From Brevibacillus fluminis (lineage in GTDB: Bacteria > Bacillota > Bacilli > Brevibacillales > Brevibacillaceae), in contig NZ_RHHQ01000004.1 in NCBI RefSeq assembly GCF_003710825.1, positions 248,001-312,000 on the forward strand: a stretch of DNA of 64,000 bases. The letters are read 5' to 3'. The notes below the pieces were generated by a model, which was not told where the DNA came from, searched no databases, and saw only the letters and a program-made list of their open reading frames with translations. The position numbers and the translations under genes are program-made. Below, piece after piece: positions 57,300 through 64,000 of this stretch; the first letter of the stretch is position 1; the number at the start of each line of letters is the position of its first letter.

Positions 57300-58076
57300 T
57301 CATCCCCCCAATAGCCTCAGCATCTCAACTAATGCGCGGAACATCCGTTCGAACAATCCGCTGATTACCAAAAAGAAAGCTGGCATTACCACAATCAATA
57401 AGAGAAAGCCAGCAATTAATTTTATTGGTAAACCGACAACAAAGATATTAAATTGCGGCACCGATTTGGCGATAATACCAAGAGATAGGTCTACAAGGAA
57501 CAGCGAGACGACAATCGGGGTCGCCATCAAAAAAGCGCTCGAGAACATATACTCAAACGCCCGCACGATAAACCAGAGCATTTGTTCGCTATTAATTGGA
57601 ACCCACACTTTGTCGATCGGCACCATCTTGTAGCTGCGCAGCAAGCCATCGATCAGCACGTGATGACCATTGATGCTCAAAAAATAAAGAGTTGCCAGCA
57701 TGCTTTTGAAGTTACCGGTAATCGGCACATACGCCCCTGTACGAGGGTCGATCACATTCGCCATTGCCAACCCGAGCTGCATGTCCATCAGACCACCGGC
57801 AATTTGGATCGCAAAGAAAAACATCTGGCATAAGAAACCAAGCATGACACCGATCAATGCTTCTTTAACGGCTAACATCGCAAAGGTCAAATCCAGTTGA
57901 ATCGGTTCTACGACTATCACATAAGAAAAACTGATCGCTGCCACCACAATGCCAAACCCGATTTTGAACTGGTTAGGGACACCTCGGTTTGAAAAGATCG
58001 GGGCAGAGACGAAAAATGCCGTAACGCGTACTAATACCAGCAAGTAGATCGGAAGAACTTGTAACAAAAATTCCAT
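57300..58076 (-). CDS. fliR: Flagellar export gate protein FliR
   Basis: 258 residues with six or so membrane segments, forming part of the FliPQR gate. Typical segments are LVRVTAFFVSAPIFSNRGVPNQFKIG and DLSLGIIAKSVPQFNIFVVGLPIK. It follows fliQ by four bases and is followed immediately by flhB. Confidence 0.95.
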   Translation of the reverse strand: MEFLLQVLPIYLLVLVRVTAFFVSAPIFSNRGVPNQFKIGFGIVVAAISFSYVIVVEPIQLDLTFAMLAVKEALIGVMLGFLCQMFFFAIQIAGGLMDMQLGLAMANVIDPRTGAYVPITGNFKSMLATLYFLSINGHHVLIDGLLRSYKMVPIDKVWVPINSEQMLWFIVRAFEYMFSSAFLMATPIVVSLFLVDLSLGIIAKSVPQFNIFVVGLPIKLIAGFLLLIVVMPAFFLVISGLFERMFRALVEMLRLLGG

Positions 58077-58080
58077 GTCC

Positions 58081-58350
58081 CTACCCTACAAACCGATGCA
58101 GATTGCCAAAAATATTCATCGTGAACTCGACGAGAATGCGCAGCATCCATGGTCCGAACAACAGCAGTGAAACCATAATCGCTACAATTTTTGGTATAAA
58201 GGCAAGCGTTTGTTCCTGGATTTGTGTGGTTGCTTGAAAAATACTGACAAGCAAACCGACAACGAGCCCAATTCCCAGTGCCGGCGCAGAAACCAACAAG
58301 ATTGTATAGACGGAACTTTGCGCGATCTGCATGATTAATTCCTGTGACAT
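58081..58350 (-). CDS. fliQ: Flagellar export gate protein FliQ
   Basis: 89 residues, two membrane hairpins (SVYTILLVSAPALGIGLVVGLLVS and IVAIMVSLLLFGPWML) joined by the conserved ATTQIQEQTLAFIPK loop. AAAGGAGG lies 7 nt before the ATG. Part of the helical FliPQR complex. Confidence 0.95.
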   Translation of the reverse strand: MSQELIMQIAQSSVYTILLVSAPALGIGLVVGLLVSIFQATTQIQEQTLAFIPKIVAIMVSLLLFGPWMLRILVEFTMNIFGNLHRFVG

Positions 58351-58368
58351 GTCGGCCTCCTTTGCTTG

Positions 58369-59160
58369 TTAAAAACTGGTCAACAGAGATTTGACGATCA
58401 GGTACCAGCCGTCCACCATAATGAACAAAAGTATCTTGAATGGTAGTGAAATCATGACTGGCGGCAGCATCATCATCCCCATCCCCATCAGCACGCTGGA
58501 AACGACCATGTCGATTACAAGAAACGGGATAAATATCATAAAGCCGATTTGAAACGCCGTCTTCAATTCGCTGATGGCATACGCAGGCACGAGCGCGGTT
58601 AACGGGATGTCTTGAATCGTCTTAGGTCTATCCGCTTTCATATAATCGAGAAAAAGCTGCAGATCTTTCGCCCTTGTCTGCTTGGCCATAAATTCCTTGA
58701 ACGGAATCGATGCTTTAACCAATGCCTGTTGCTGTGTTAGTTTGCCTTCCATGAAAGGCTGCACCGCCTGTTCATTCACAGCTGAAAAAGTCGGTGTCAT
58801 GATAAAAAACGTCATGAATAGCGCTAAGCCGACCAGCACCTGGTTTGGCGGCATTTGCTGCGTGGCGAGCGCATTTCGGACAAAGGACAGCACAACCACG
58901 ATACGAGTAAAGCTCGTCATCAATAAAAGAATCGCCGGTGCTACCGAAAGCACAGTGAGCATCAGCAAAATCTTTAAGGTTGTTGCCGTACCTGATGGCG
59001 TTTTATCACCATCGCCAATTTGGAAATCGATCGATGGGATCAAATTCGCAGATCCCGCTGCACCTGCTGGAGCGGCAGATACCATCGTTGGAACGACGAA
59101 GACCGAAGCGCTTGTCACAACGAGCAAACAAAGCAGCAGGAGTATGTGATTCTTTTTCAT
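58369..59160 (-). CDS. fliP: Flagellar export gate protein FliP
   Basis: 263 residues with an N-terminal signal peptide (residues ~1-30), as in many FliP proteins, then several membrane segments. Typical SVAPAILLLMTSFTRIVVVLSFVRNALATQQ and ISLPFKILLFIMVDGWYLI. AAAGGGG precedes the ATG. It follows fliO by two bases. Confidence 0.96.
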   Translation of the reverse strand: MKKNHILLLLCLLVVTSASVFVVPTMVSAAPAGAAGSANLIPSIDFQIGDGDKTPSGTATTLKILLMLTVLSVAPAILLLMTSFTRIVVVLSFVRNALATQQMPPNQVLVGLALFMTFFIMTPTFSAVNEQAVQPFMEGKLTQQQALVKASIPFKEFMAKQTRAKDLQLFLDYMKADRPKTIQDIPLTALVPAYAISELKTAFQIGFMIFIPFLVIDMVVSSVLMGMGMMMLPPVMISLPFKILLFIMVDGWYLIVKSLLTSF

Positions 59161-59162
59161 AC

Positions 59163-59846
59163 CTAGTCCCCTTTACCTCGTTTTGACTCATCATCCCAAA
59201 GCGCGATTCTCGTTTTGCCCCCGACCTCGTCCCACTCTTTGCCCAACATTTCATCGAATGATCGGGACGTGTCCAGCTCTTCTGTCACTTCAAAACGATC
59301 GCCTTGCGGTTTGCGCCGCAATCGGGCGAAGATCTCTTCCCATTTGCCCACACCTGTCGGAGCAATTTCCACATCTGCGAGAATTGCGTCCATTTCATCG
59401 CCCGCTTCGATATGGCGTAAAAGCGAAATACTATCGCCCACACCGACTATGTAAAGCGAATCGCCGATCTGAACCACTTGCATTGACTTGCCATTCCCAA
59501 CAGAGACGGAACTGATGACTTTCATCCCGCCGTTACGTCCTGCTCCGCCAATTTGCCGTTTGGCAAGAAAACGCAGCAGGAAGTAAATCAGGAGGATGAT
59601 GAAGCCAAGGGAAAAAATGAATTGCACCAGAAGGCCCCATCCGTCCGAGCTTGGAACAAGCGGAGCGTCTTCTGATTTGGTTGGGGCGGTCTGGCCATTT
59701 TTCTTCTGGCTATCTAGCTTCAGCTGATCAGCCACAGACATGGAGCCAGAATCGTCCGCCCAGACAATCCCAGCAGGTTTAGCAAGCAGGAGCAAGCACA
59801 CGAAGCAGAGAAGAAACAGTCTTGCTACCGCTGATGTTCCCTTCAT
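59163..59846 (-). CDS. fliO: Flagellar biosynthesis protein FliO (FliZ of B. subtilis)
   Basis: 227 residues: an N-terminal signal-like segment, a hydrophilic part, a second membrane segment (about residues 70-92, LLVQFIFSLGFIILLIYFLL) and a cytoplasmic domain with GMKVISSVSVGNGKSMQVVQIGDSLYIVGVGDSI. FliO assists FliP ring assembly. Position between cheY and fliP supports the name. Confidence 0.9.
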   Translation of the reverse strand: MKGTSAVARLFLLCFVCLLLLAKPAGIVWADDSGSMSVADQLKLDSQKKNGQTAPTKSEDAPLVPSSDGWGLLVQFIFSLGFIILLIYFLLRFLAKRQIGGAGRNGGMKVISSVSVGNGKSMQVVQIGDSLYIVGVGDSISLLRHIEAGDEMDAILADVEIAPTGVGKWEEIFARLRRKPQGDRFEVTEELDTSRSFDEMLGKEWDEVGGKTRIALWDDESKRGKGD

Positions 59847-59849
59847 CTC

Positions 59850-60212
59850 TTAGCCCAGTGTTTTCTTGATCGCTTCAAGCACACGATCCGCTTGGAATGG
59901 TTTGACGATGAAGTCTTTTGCACCCGCTTGAATCGCATCAATTACCATCGCCTGTTGCCCCATTGCAGAGCACATGATGACGCGTGCGTTTCCATCAATT
60001 TTTTTGATTTCCTTCAATGCGGTAATCCCGTCCATTTCTGGCATGGTGATATCCATTGTCACCAAATCTGGGCCCAATTCTTTGTATTTTTCAACAGCTT
60101 GCGCACCGTCGCTTGCTTCACCAACAACGATGTAGCCATTCTTGGTCAGAATTTCCTTAATCATCATTCTCATAAATGCAGCATCATCAACGATCAATAC
60201 TTTGTTCGACAT
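59850..60212 (-). CDS. cheY: Chemotaxis response regulator CheY
   Basis: 120 residues, single receiver domain. Asp54 is the phosphorylation site in VTMDITMP; VDDAAFMR, CSAMGQQ (the switch Ser/Thr) and KPF (Lys) are present. GGGAGG lies 8 nt before the ATG. It binds FliM/FliY to set motor direction, and lies between fliY and fliO as in B. subtilis. Confidence 0.97.
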   Translation of the reverse strand: MSNKVLIVDDAAFMRMMIKEILTKNGYIVVGEASDGAQAVEKYKELGPDLVTMDITMPEMDGITALKEIKKIDGNARVIMCSAMGQQAMVIDAIQAGAKDFIVKPFQADRVLEAIKKTLG

Positions 60213-60248
60213 TACGTAATTCCTCCCAAAAAGTAAATGAAATATTCG

Positions 60249-61631
60249 TTACTGTAGTTTTTGAACACGATCCCATTGACTGATAATATCCGTCACGCGT
60301 ACACCAAAGTTTTCGTCGATTACGACAACTTCGCCTTTGGCAACCAGCTTGTTGTTCACCAAGATGTCAACAGGCTCGCCCGCCAGCTTGTCCAGCTGAA
60401 TAATAGAACCGGCGGATAGCTCCAAGATGTCCTTGATTACTTTTTTCGTACGTCCCAGCTCAACCGTCACCTGAAGCGGAATATCAAGCAACAGGTTCAA
60501 ATTCTGGTCATCGATCGAAGGCACGCTCCCCATTCCAAAAGCGGAGAATTGGGCAGGTTTTACGCTCGCTGACGGCTGAGGCGTCGCACCCAGTCCTCCG
60601 AAATGCTGCGGTGCGGGCGGAGCCGCAGGCGGCTGTTGGTATTGCGGAGGATATGGATAGGGCGGATACGGGTATGGCGGATACCCCGGTGGCGGCTGCA
60701 TTTGATATTGCTGCGCATACGGGTCCATCTGCGGCTGTCCATACATCGGTGGCTGCATGCCTGGTTGCTGCATCGCAGGAGGCTGCACAGGTGGCTGCTG
60801 CGAAACAGGCGGTCTTACCGCTTCAGCCGTAGCTGCAACCGGAGCTAAATTGTCCCACGCAGGCTCTGGCGACGGTGTCGGAGCCGATATGGCCGGTTCC
60901 GGTGTGGCTGCAGGCTCTGCTGCCGAAGCTCCTCCCATCAGCATGTCGAGCATCTGTTTCGCAAATGGTACTGGCAATAATTGCATGATGGACGAATCAA
61001 TCAATTCGCCGTGTTCCCCTACCATTAAACGGAACGATATTTTGACAAGAAAGTCAACATCCGGAATGTTATTTTTTCCTTCTGGTTGTGACAAATCCCA
61101 AATATCGATGCCTGGCGGTGAAATGTTTACCAATTTATTGAAAATCGTGGACATTGAGGTTGCGGCAGAACCCATCATTTGGTTCATCGCTTCCTGTACG
61201 GCACTCACATGCATCTCGGATAGATCCGTAGTCGCTGGACGTCCGTCGCCACCCATCATCAAGTCGGCGATGATAGCCGCATCATCGACACGGATGACCA
61301 GCAGGTTGATGCCTTGAAAACCGTCTGTATACTCAACGTGCACCGCGACATGGGGACGTGGAAATTCATCTTCTAGCGTGCTTCGCTTAATTATTGATAC
61401 CGTCGGTGTCGTGATGTCTACTTTTTGTCCCAACAACGTGGATAAAGCGGTCGCCGCACTTCCAAATGAGATATTGCCAATCTCGCCAAGCGCATCCTGT
61501 TCAAAAGCGGTCAGGAATTCAGTGATGTCAGTGTCATCGTTGTTATTTTCCGGTTCTTCCTCATCGCCCACCAGATTGTTGGCGCGAAGAAGGGCATCTA
61601 TCTCTTCTTGAGATAACATATCTCTACTCAT
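60249..61631 (-). CDS. fliY: Flagellar switch/phosphatase protein FliY
   Basis: 460 residues: an N-terminal CheY-P-binding EIDALL motif, two CheC-type phosphatase helices ([15 protein letters not shown] and [16 protein letters not shown]) to ~ residue 230, a long Pro/Gln/Tyr-rich linker (~ 235-365, with [14 protein letters not shown] repeats), and a FliN/SpoA domain at the C-terminus (~370-460). B. subtilis FliY is about 378 residues, so most of the extra length is in the linker. It dephosphorylates CheY-P and forms the C-ring floor. ATG with GAGGAG 4 nt upstream. Confidence 0.95.
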   Translation of the reverse strand: MSRDMLSQEEIDALLRANNLVGDEEEPENNNDDTDITEFLTAFEQDALGEIGNISFGSAATALSTLLGQKVDITTPTVSIIKRSTLEDEFPRPHVAVHVEYTDGFQGINLLVIRVDDAAIIADLMMGGDGRPATTDLSEMHVSAVQEAMNQMMGSAATSMSTIFNKLVNISPPGIDIWDLSQPEGKNNIPDVDFLVKISFRLMVGEHGELIDSSIMQLLPVPFAKQMLDMLMGGASAAEPAATPEPAISAPTPSPEPAWDNLAPVAATAEAVRPPVSQQPPVQPPAMQQPGMQPPMYGQPQMDPYAQQYQMQPPPGYPPYPYPPYPYPPQYQQPPAAPPAPQHFGGLGATPQPSASVKPAQFSAFGMGSVPSIDDQNLNLLLDIPLQVTVELGRTKKVIKDILELSAGSIIQLDKLAGEPVDILVNNKLVAKGEVVVIDENFGVRVTDIISQWDRVQKLQ

Positions 61632-62619
61632 AGGTCTCCTCCTCTTTTTCGAGGACTTCGTCGATCTGAACGGCTATGCGGCCTTTTGCCGTACCAGGTT
61701 GACCTCGAAACTTAATGCGTTCGCCAACTTTGATGCTCAGTTTACTGTCGATTACCTGATCCAATTGAATCACATCGCCTTTGGAAAGACTCAAGAACTC
61801 ACCTACATTGATCGTCGCCGTACCGAGTTCAGCCACGATCGGCAACTTGGCTGTCTTGATTTTTTCTTGAAGGACAATTTCCTCTCGCTCATCACGCGAG
61901 CGTCGCTGCGTTGAGAACCAATACTGTCCGGACAATTTCGGCATGATCGGCTCCAATACGACGTGCGGCAAGCAGATGTTGATCATCCCTGTCGTATCAC
62001 CTATTTTGGTGCTGAGCGAGATAACCGCCACAATTTCATTGGGCGAAACGATCTGCATAAACTGCGGATTCATCTCCAGCACTTCCAAATAAGGATCGAT
62101 GTCGATGATTTGCTTCCACGCCTCATGGAAGCTATCCAGCGCTTTGCTGAACACGCGTTCCATCACGGTATTTTCGATCTCAGTGAGCGCGCCCATCTTT
62201 TCCGGGATCGCCCCTTGTCCACCCAGCAATCGGTCTAGCATGGCATAAGCGATATTGGGATTGACCTCCATTACCATTCGCCCTTCCAAAGGAGGAGCTT
62301 CAAAGATATTTAGGATCGTCATCTTAGGGATTGAGCGAATAAATTCTTCATATGGCAACTGATCGACAGAGGCGACAGTGATTTGAACAAAGGTTCGCAG
62401 CTGAGCTGAAAAATACGTGGTCAAAAGCCTGGCGTAGTTTTCATGAATTCGCGTTAATCCGCGTATCTGGTCTTTTGAGAACCGCAGAGCACGTTTAAAA
62501 TCGTAGACTTTTACTTTTTTCTCGCTATCTTCCTTTTTCAGCTCGTTGGCATCCATCTCTCCAGACGAGAGCGCGGCCAACAGCGCATCTATCTCACTTT
62601 GTGAGAGAACCTCGGCCAT
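61624..62619 (-). CDS. fliM: Flagellar motor switch protein FliM
   Basis: 331 residues. An N-terminal [12 protein letters not shown] peptide binds CheY-P, then the CheC-like middle domain and a C-terminal FliN-like domain (VELG-type [23 protein letters not shown]). Start chosen at [11 protein letters not shown] with GGGAGGTG 6 nt upstream; an earlier ATG in frame is rejected. Overlaps fliY by 8 nt. Confidence 0.96.
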   Translation of the reverse strand: MAEVLSQSEIDALLAALSSGEMDANELKKEDSEKKVKVYDFKRALRFSKDQIRGLTRIHENYARLLTTYFSAQLRTFVQITVASVDQLPYEEFIRSIPKMTILNIFEAPPLEGRMVMEVNPNIAYAMLDRLLGGQGAIPEKMGALTEIENTVMERVFSKALDSFHEAWKQIIDIDPYLEVLEMNPQFMQIVSPNEIVAVISLSTKIGDTTGMINICLPHVVLEPIMPKLSGQYWFSTQRRSRDEREEIVLQEKIKTAKLPIVAELGTATINVGEFLSLSKGDVIQLDQVIDSKLSIKVGERIKFRGQPGTAKGRIAVQIDEVLEKEEETYE

Positions 62620-62658
62620 CCTGATCACCTCCCTAGCTATGTATATTCCTAGTACACG

Positions 62659-63114
62659 TTATGAAAAGAGGCTCTTAGTCGTAATGACCTGAACGATTTT
62701 ACCGTCCTGCATGATGGCGCTGATCTCATTCATAATCTTCGCTTCCAGCTTATTCAAGCCTTCCGTTCCTCTGAGTTCATCGCGTTTCAGTCCTGCCAGC
62801 GTCTTGATGATAATCTGATTCACCTGTGGCATGCGTTTTGTCAGCTCTTCCTTACCCTTGCTGCTGTCAGCGGTGATGCTGAACCGCGCCACAATGTAGT
62901 CATTCGAGAGCAGGTTGGTGGTGATTTCGCCGGAATCTACGGTATATTCCACCATTTCATCGGCGGTCAACGGCTTCACTTCTTCATGTCCTGCTGCTGC
63001 AGATTGTGCAGAAGGTGAAAAGTAGAACTGCCACAACACAAACGTCACCGCACCAATCAAGGTAATGGAAATAATGATAATTAAGGCCATGTTAAACAGC
63101 TTGTTTTGAAACAT
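62659..63114 (-). CDS. fliL: Flagellar basal body-associated protein FliL
   Basis: 151 residues: one N-terminal membrane segment (residues ~9-31, MALIIIISITLIGAVTFVLWQF), then an extracytoplasmic SPFH-like domain with a typical FliL core, ending in TTKSLFS. AGGAGG lies 6 nt before the ATG. FliL rings stabilise the stator around the motor. Confidence 0.93.
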   Translation of the reverse strand: MFQNKLFNMALIIIISITLIGAVTFVLWQFYFSPSAQSAAAGHEEVKPLTADEMVEYTVDSGEITTNLLSNDYIVARFSITADSSKGKEELTKRMPQVNQIIIKTLAGLKRDELRGTEGLNKLEAKIMNEISAIMQDGKIVQVITTKSLFS

Positions 63115-63127
63115 CGTAAGCCTCCTG

Positions 63128-63352
63128 CTATACTATAGAGTCGTCGTCTTCAGGACGTGGAATAACGGTCGCCGAGTTGGCTTTTTGGTAAAATGCGGTG
63201 ATTTGTTCAGCAATGGCTTTTGCTGGTTCCTTTACCAAAAGCTTTTTCCCGTTCAATAGCGTGATGACCGTATCAGGAGTTGCTTCAACGACTTCTATAT
63301 GGGTGATATTGAGAAAGAATTTTCCTCCGCTCAATCGAGTTAATTCGATCAT
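63128..63352 (-). CDS. swrD: Flagellar protein FlbD/SwrD
   Basis: 74 residues, the small FlbD family; B. subtilis SwrD (YlzI) raises motor torque. The opening MIELTRLSGGKFFLNITHIE is the family signature. Start chosen with AAAGGG 8 nt upstream; an earlier in-frame ATG adds 13 unrelated residues. Lies between flgG and fliL. Confidence 0.92.
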   Translation of the reverse strand: MIELTRLSGGKFFLNITHIEVVEATPDTVITLLNGKKLLVKEPAKAIAEQITAFYQKANSATVIPRPEDDDSIV

Positions 63353-63373
63353 CTGACCAACCCTTTCACATGA

Positions 63374-63418
63374 GGAAGTGGGAGGGCCCAAGGCCCCGCC
63401 CTGCTTCCTTTATTTTAC
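63374..63418 (-). other. GC-rich hairpin between flgG and swrD
   Basis: Outer GGAAG/CTTCC and an inner GGGNGGGCC/GGCCCCGCCC pairing with a small loop. No T-run follows on the minus strand, so it is more likely a processing or stability element than a terminator. Confidence 0.45.
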
Positions 63419-63426
63419 CTTACGAT

Positions 63427-64000
63427 CTAGCGTTTCAGGTTGATCAACTCTTCCAATACTGTGTCAGAAGTGGTAATAATGCGGGAGTTCGCTTGGAAAC
63501 CGCGCTGAGCCACGATCATTTCCGTAAATTCCTCTGACAAGTCGACGTTTGACATTTCCAGAACGCCAGAAACGATCGAAGAGTTGAAGCCTTCATCGGT
63601 CGGAGCGCCCAGCTGTACGGCCGTCTCTCCACCTGCATTCGCATTTGGTGTCATTTCATACAGGGAGTTGCCAAGCTTCTTCAGACCGGATGCGTTGTCT
63701 ACCTTCGCCACGCCAATAAAGCCGAGCGAGGTTGTTGCGCCTTGTGCATCCGTCGCATTGATGCTGCCGTCTTTTCCGATGGAATACGACACATACGTGT
63801 TGCGGTCGATTTGGACCGGCTCTCCGCCGCTTGTCAGCACGTTCATCCCTTGGGAGTTAACCAAGAATCCGTTCCCGTCTCGGGTAAAGTTACCAGCGCG
63901 CGTCAGGTACTGCGTTGTGCCGCCATCCGGTGTTACGACGAAGAAGGTGTCTCCTTCAATCGCGAGGTCAGATGTCAGATTTGTGGTCATTGGGCTACCA
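63427..64000 (-). CDS. flgG: Flagellar hook/rod protein FlgG (FlgE in older Bacillus naming), partial
   Basis: C-terminal 190 codons; the frame runs off the right edge, so the N-terminus is missing. The segment LAIEGDTFFVVTPDGGTTQYLTRAGNF is the typical rod/hook D1 region, and the C-terminus GVLEMSNVDLSEEFTEMIVAQRGFQANSRIIT and LINLKR is the coiled-coil signature. Bacillus protein at this place has been called FlgE or FlgG. It precedes swrD-fliL. Confidence 0.92.
   Translation of the reverse strand, partial: GSPMTTNLTSDLAIEGDTFFVVTPDGGTTQYLTRAGNFTRDGNGFLVNSQGMNVLTSGGEPVQIDRNTYVSYSIGKDGSINATDAQGATTSLGFIGVAKVDNASGLKKLGNSLYEMTPNANAGGETAVQLGAPTDEGFNSSIVSGVLEMSNVDLSEEFTEMIVAQRGFQANSRIITTSDTVLEELINLKR

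Overview
The window looks like a chromosomal segment of a Gram-positive, endospore-forming, flagellated member of the Bacillales (roughly 50% GC). The evidence is SpoIIIE, dipicolinate synthase DpaAB, YlmC/YmxH, a PolC-type replicase, RNase J, FliY, a CheC/CheD/CheW/CheA chemotaxis set, and the sigD-rpsB-tsf-pyrH-frr-uppS-cdsA-dxr-rseP-proS-polC-rimP-nusA-infB-rbfA-truB-ribF-rpsO-pnp order known from Bacillus subtilis. An ispG between rseP and proS, nrnA between rbfA and truB, and fapA after sigD fit the Paenibacillaceae. My best guess is Brevibacillus or a close relative; that is an inference from gene content, not a database result.

Nearly every gene is on the minus strand, so transcription runs from high to low coordinates. 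From the right: 64000-45700 is the lower half of the fla/che operon (flgG partial, swrD, fliL, fliM, fliY, cheY, fliO, fliP, fliQ, fliR, flhB, flhA, flhF, flhG, cheB, cheA, cheW, cheC, cheD, an unknown two-helix membrane protein, sigD). It builds the flagellar switch, the export gate and the chemotaxis circuit. 45700-42400 holds fapA, a small charged protein, a SwrB-like protein and an anchored protein with an MltG-like C-terminus, and ends in a terminator. 42400-27580 is housekeeping: translation (rpsB, tsf, frr), UMP kinase, isoprenoid/lipid synthesis (uppS, cdsA, dxr, ispG), the RseP intramembrane protease, proS and polC. 27580-16400 is the nusA-infB translation/transcription operon, from a near-perfect promoter and through a leader hairpin, followed by rpsO and pnp. 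16300-8640 holds ylxY, mlpA, ymxH and the dipicolinate/lysine set dpaA-dpaB-asd-dapG-dapA. 8450-1 holds rnjB, tepA-ylzJ and the start of spoIIIE.

One block breaks this co-directional layout: between tepA and rnjB (about 3306-6776) sits an insertion relative to the B. subtilis order. It carries a 75-residue Gln-tailed protein, a LysR regulator divergent from a threonine synthase with a clean LysR-type operator between them, and two small membrane-type ORFs (89 and 43 aa) with strong ribosome binding sites and their own terminator.

Most genes are recognisable core genes. The places deserving a second look are regulatory RNA structures (rimP-nusA leader terminator, rpsO and rpsB leaders, the rpsB/tsf intercistronic terminator, the symmetric sequences between sigD and fapA) and several uncharacterised small proteins in the fla/che region and the tepA-rnjB insertion. 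I saw no CRISPR array, tRNA, rRNA, transposase or prophage, and no convincing wholly new system.
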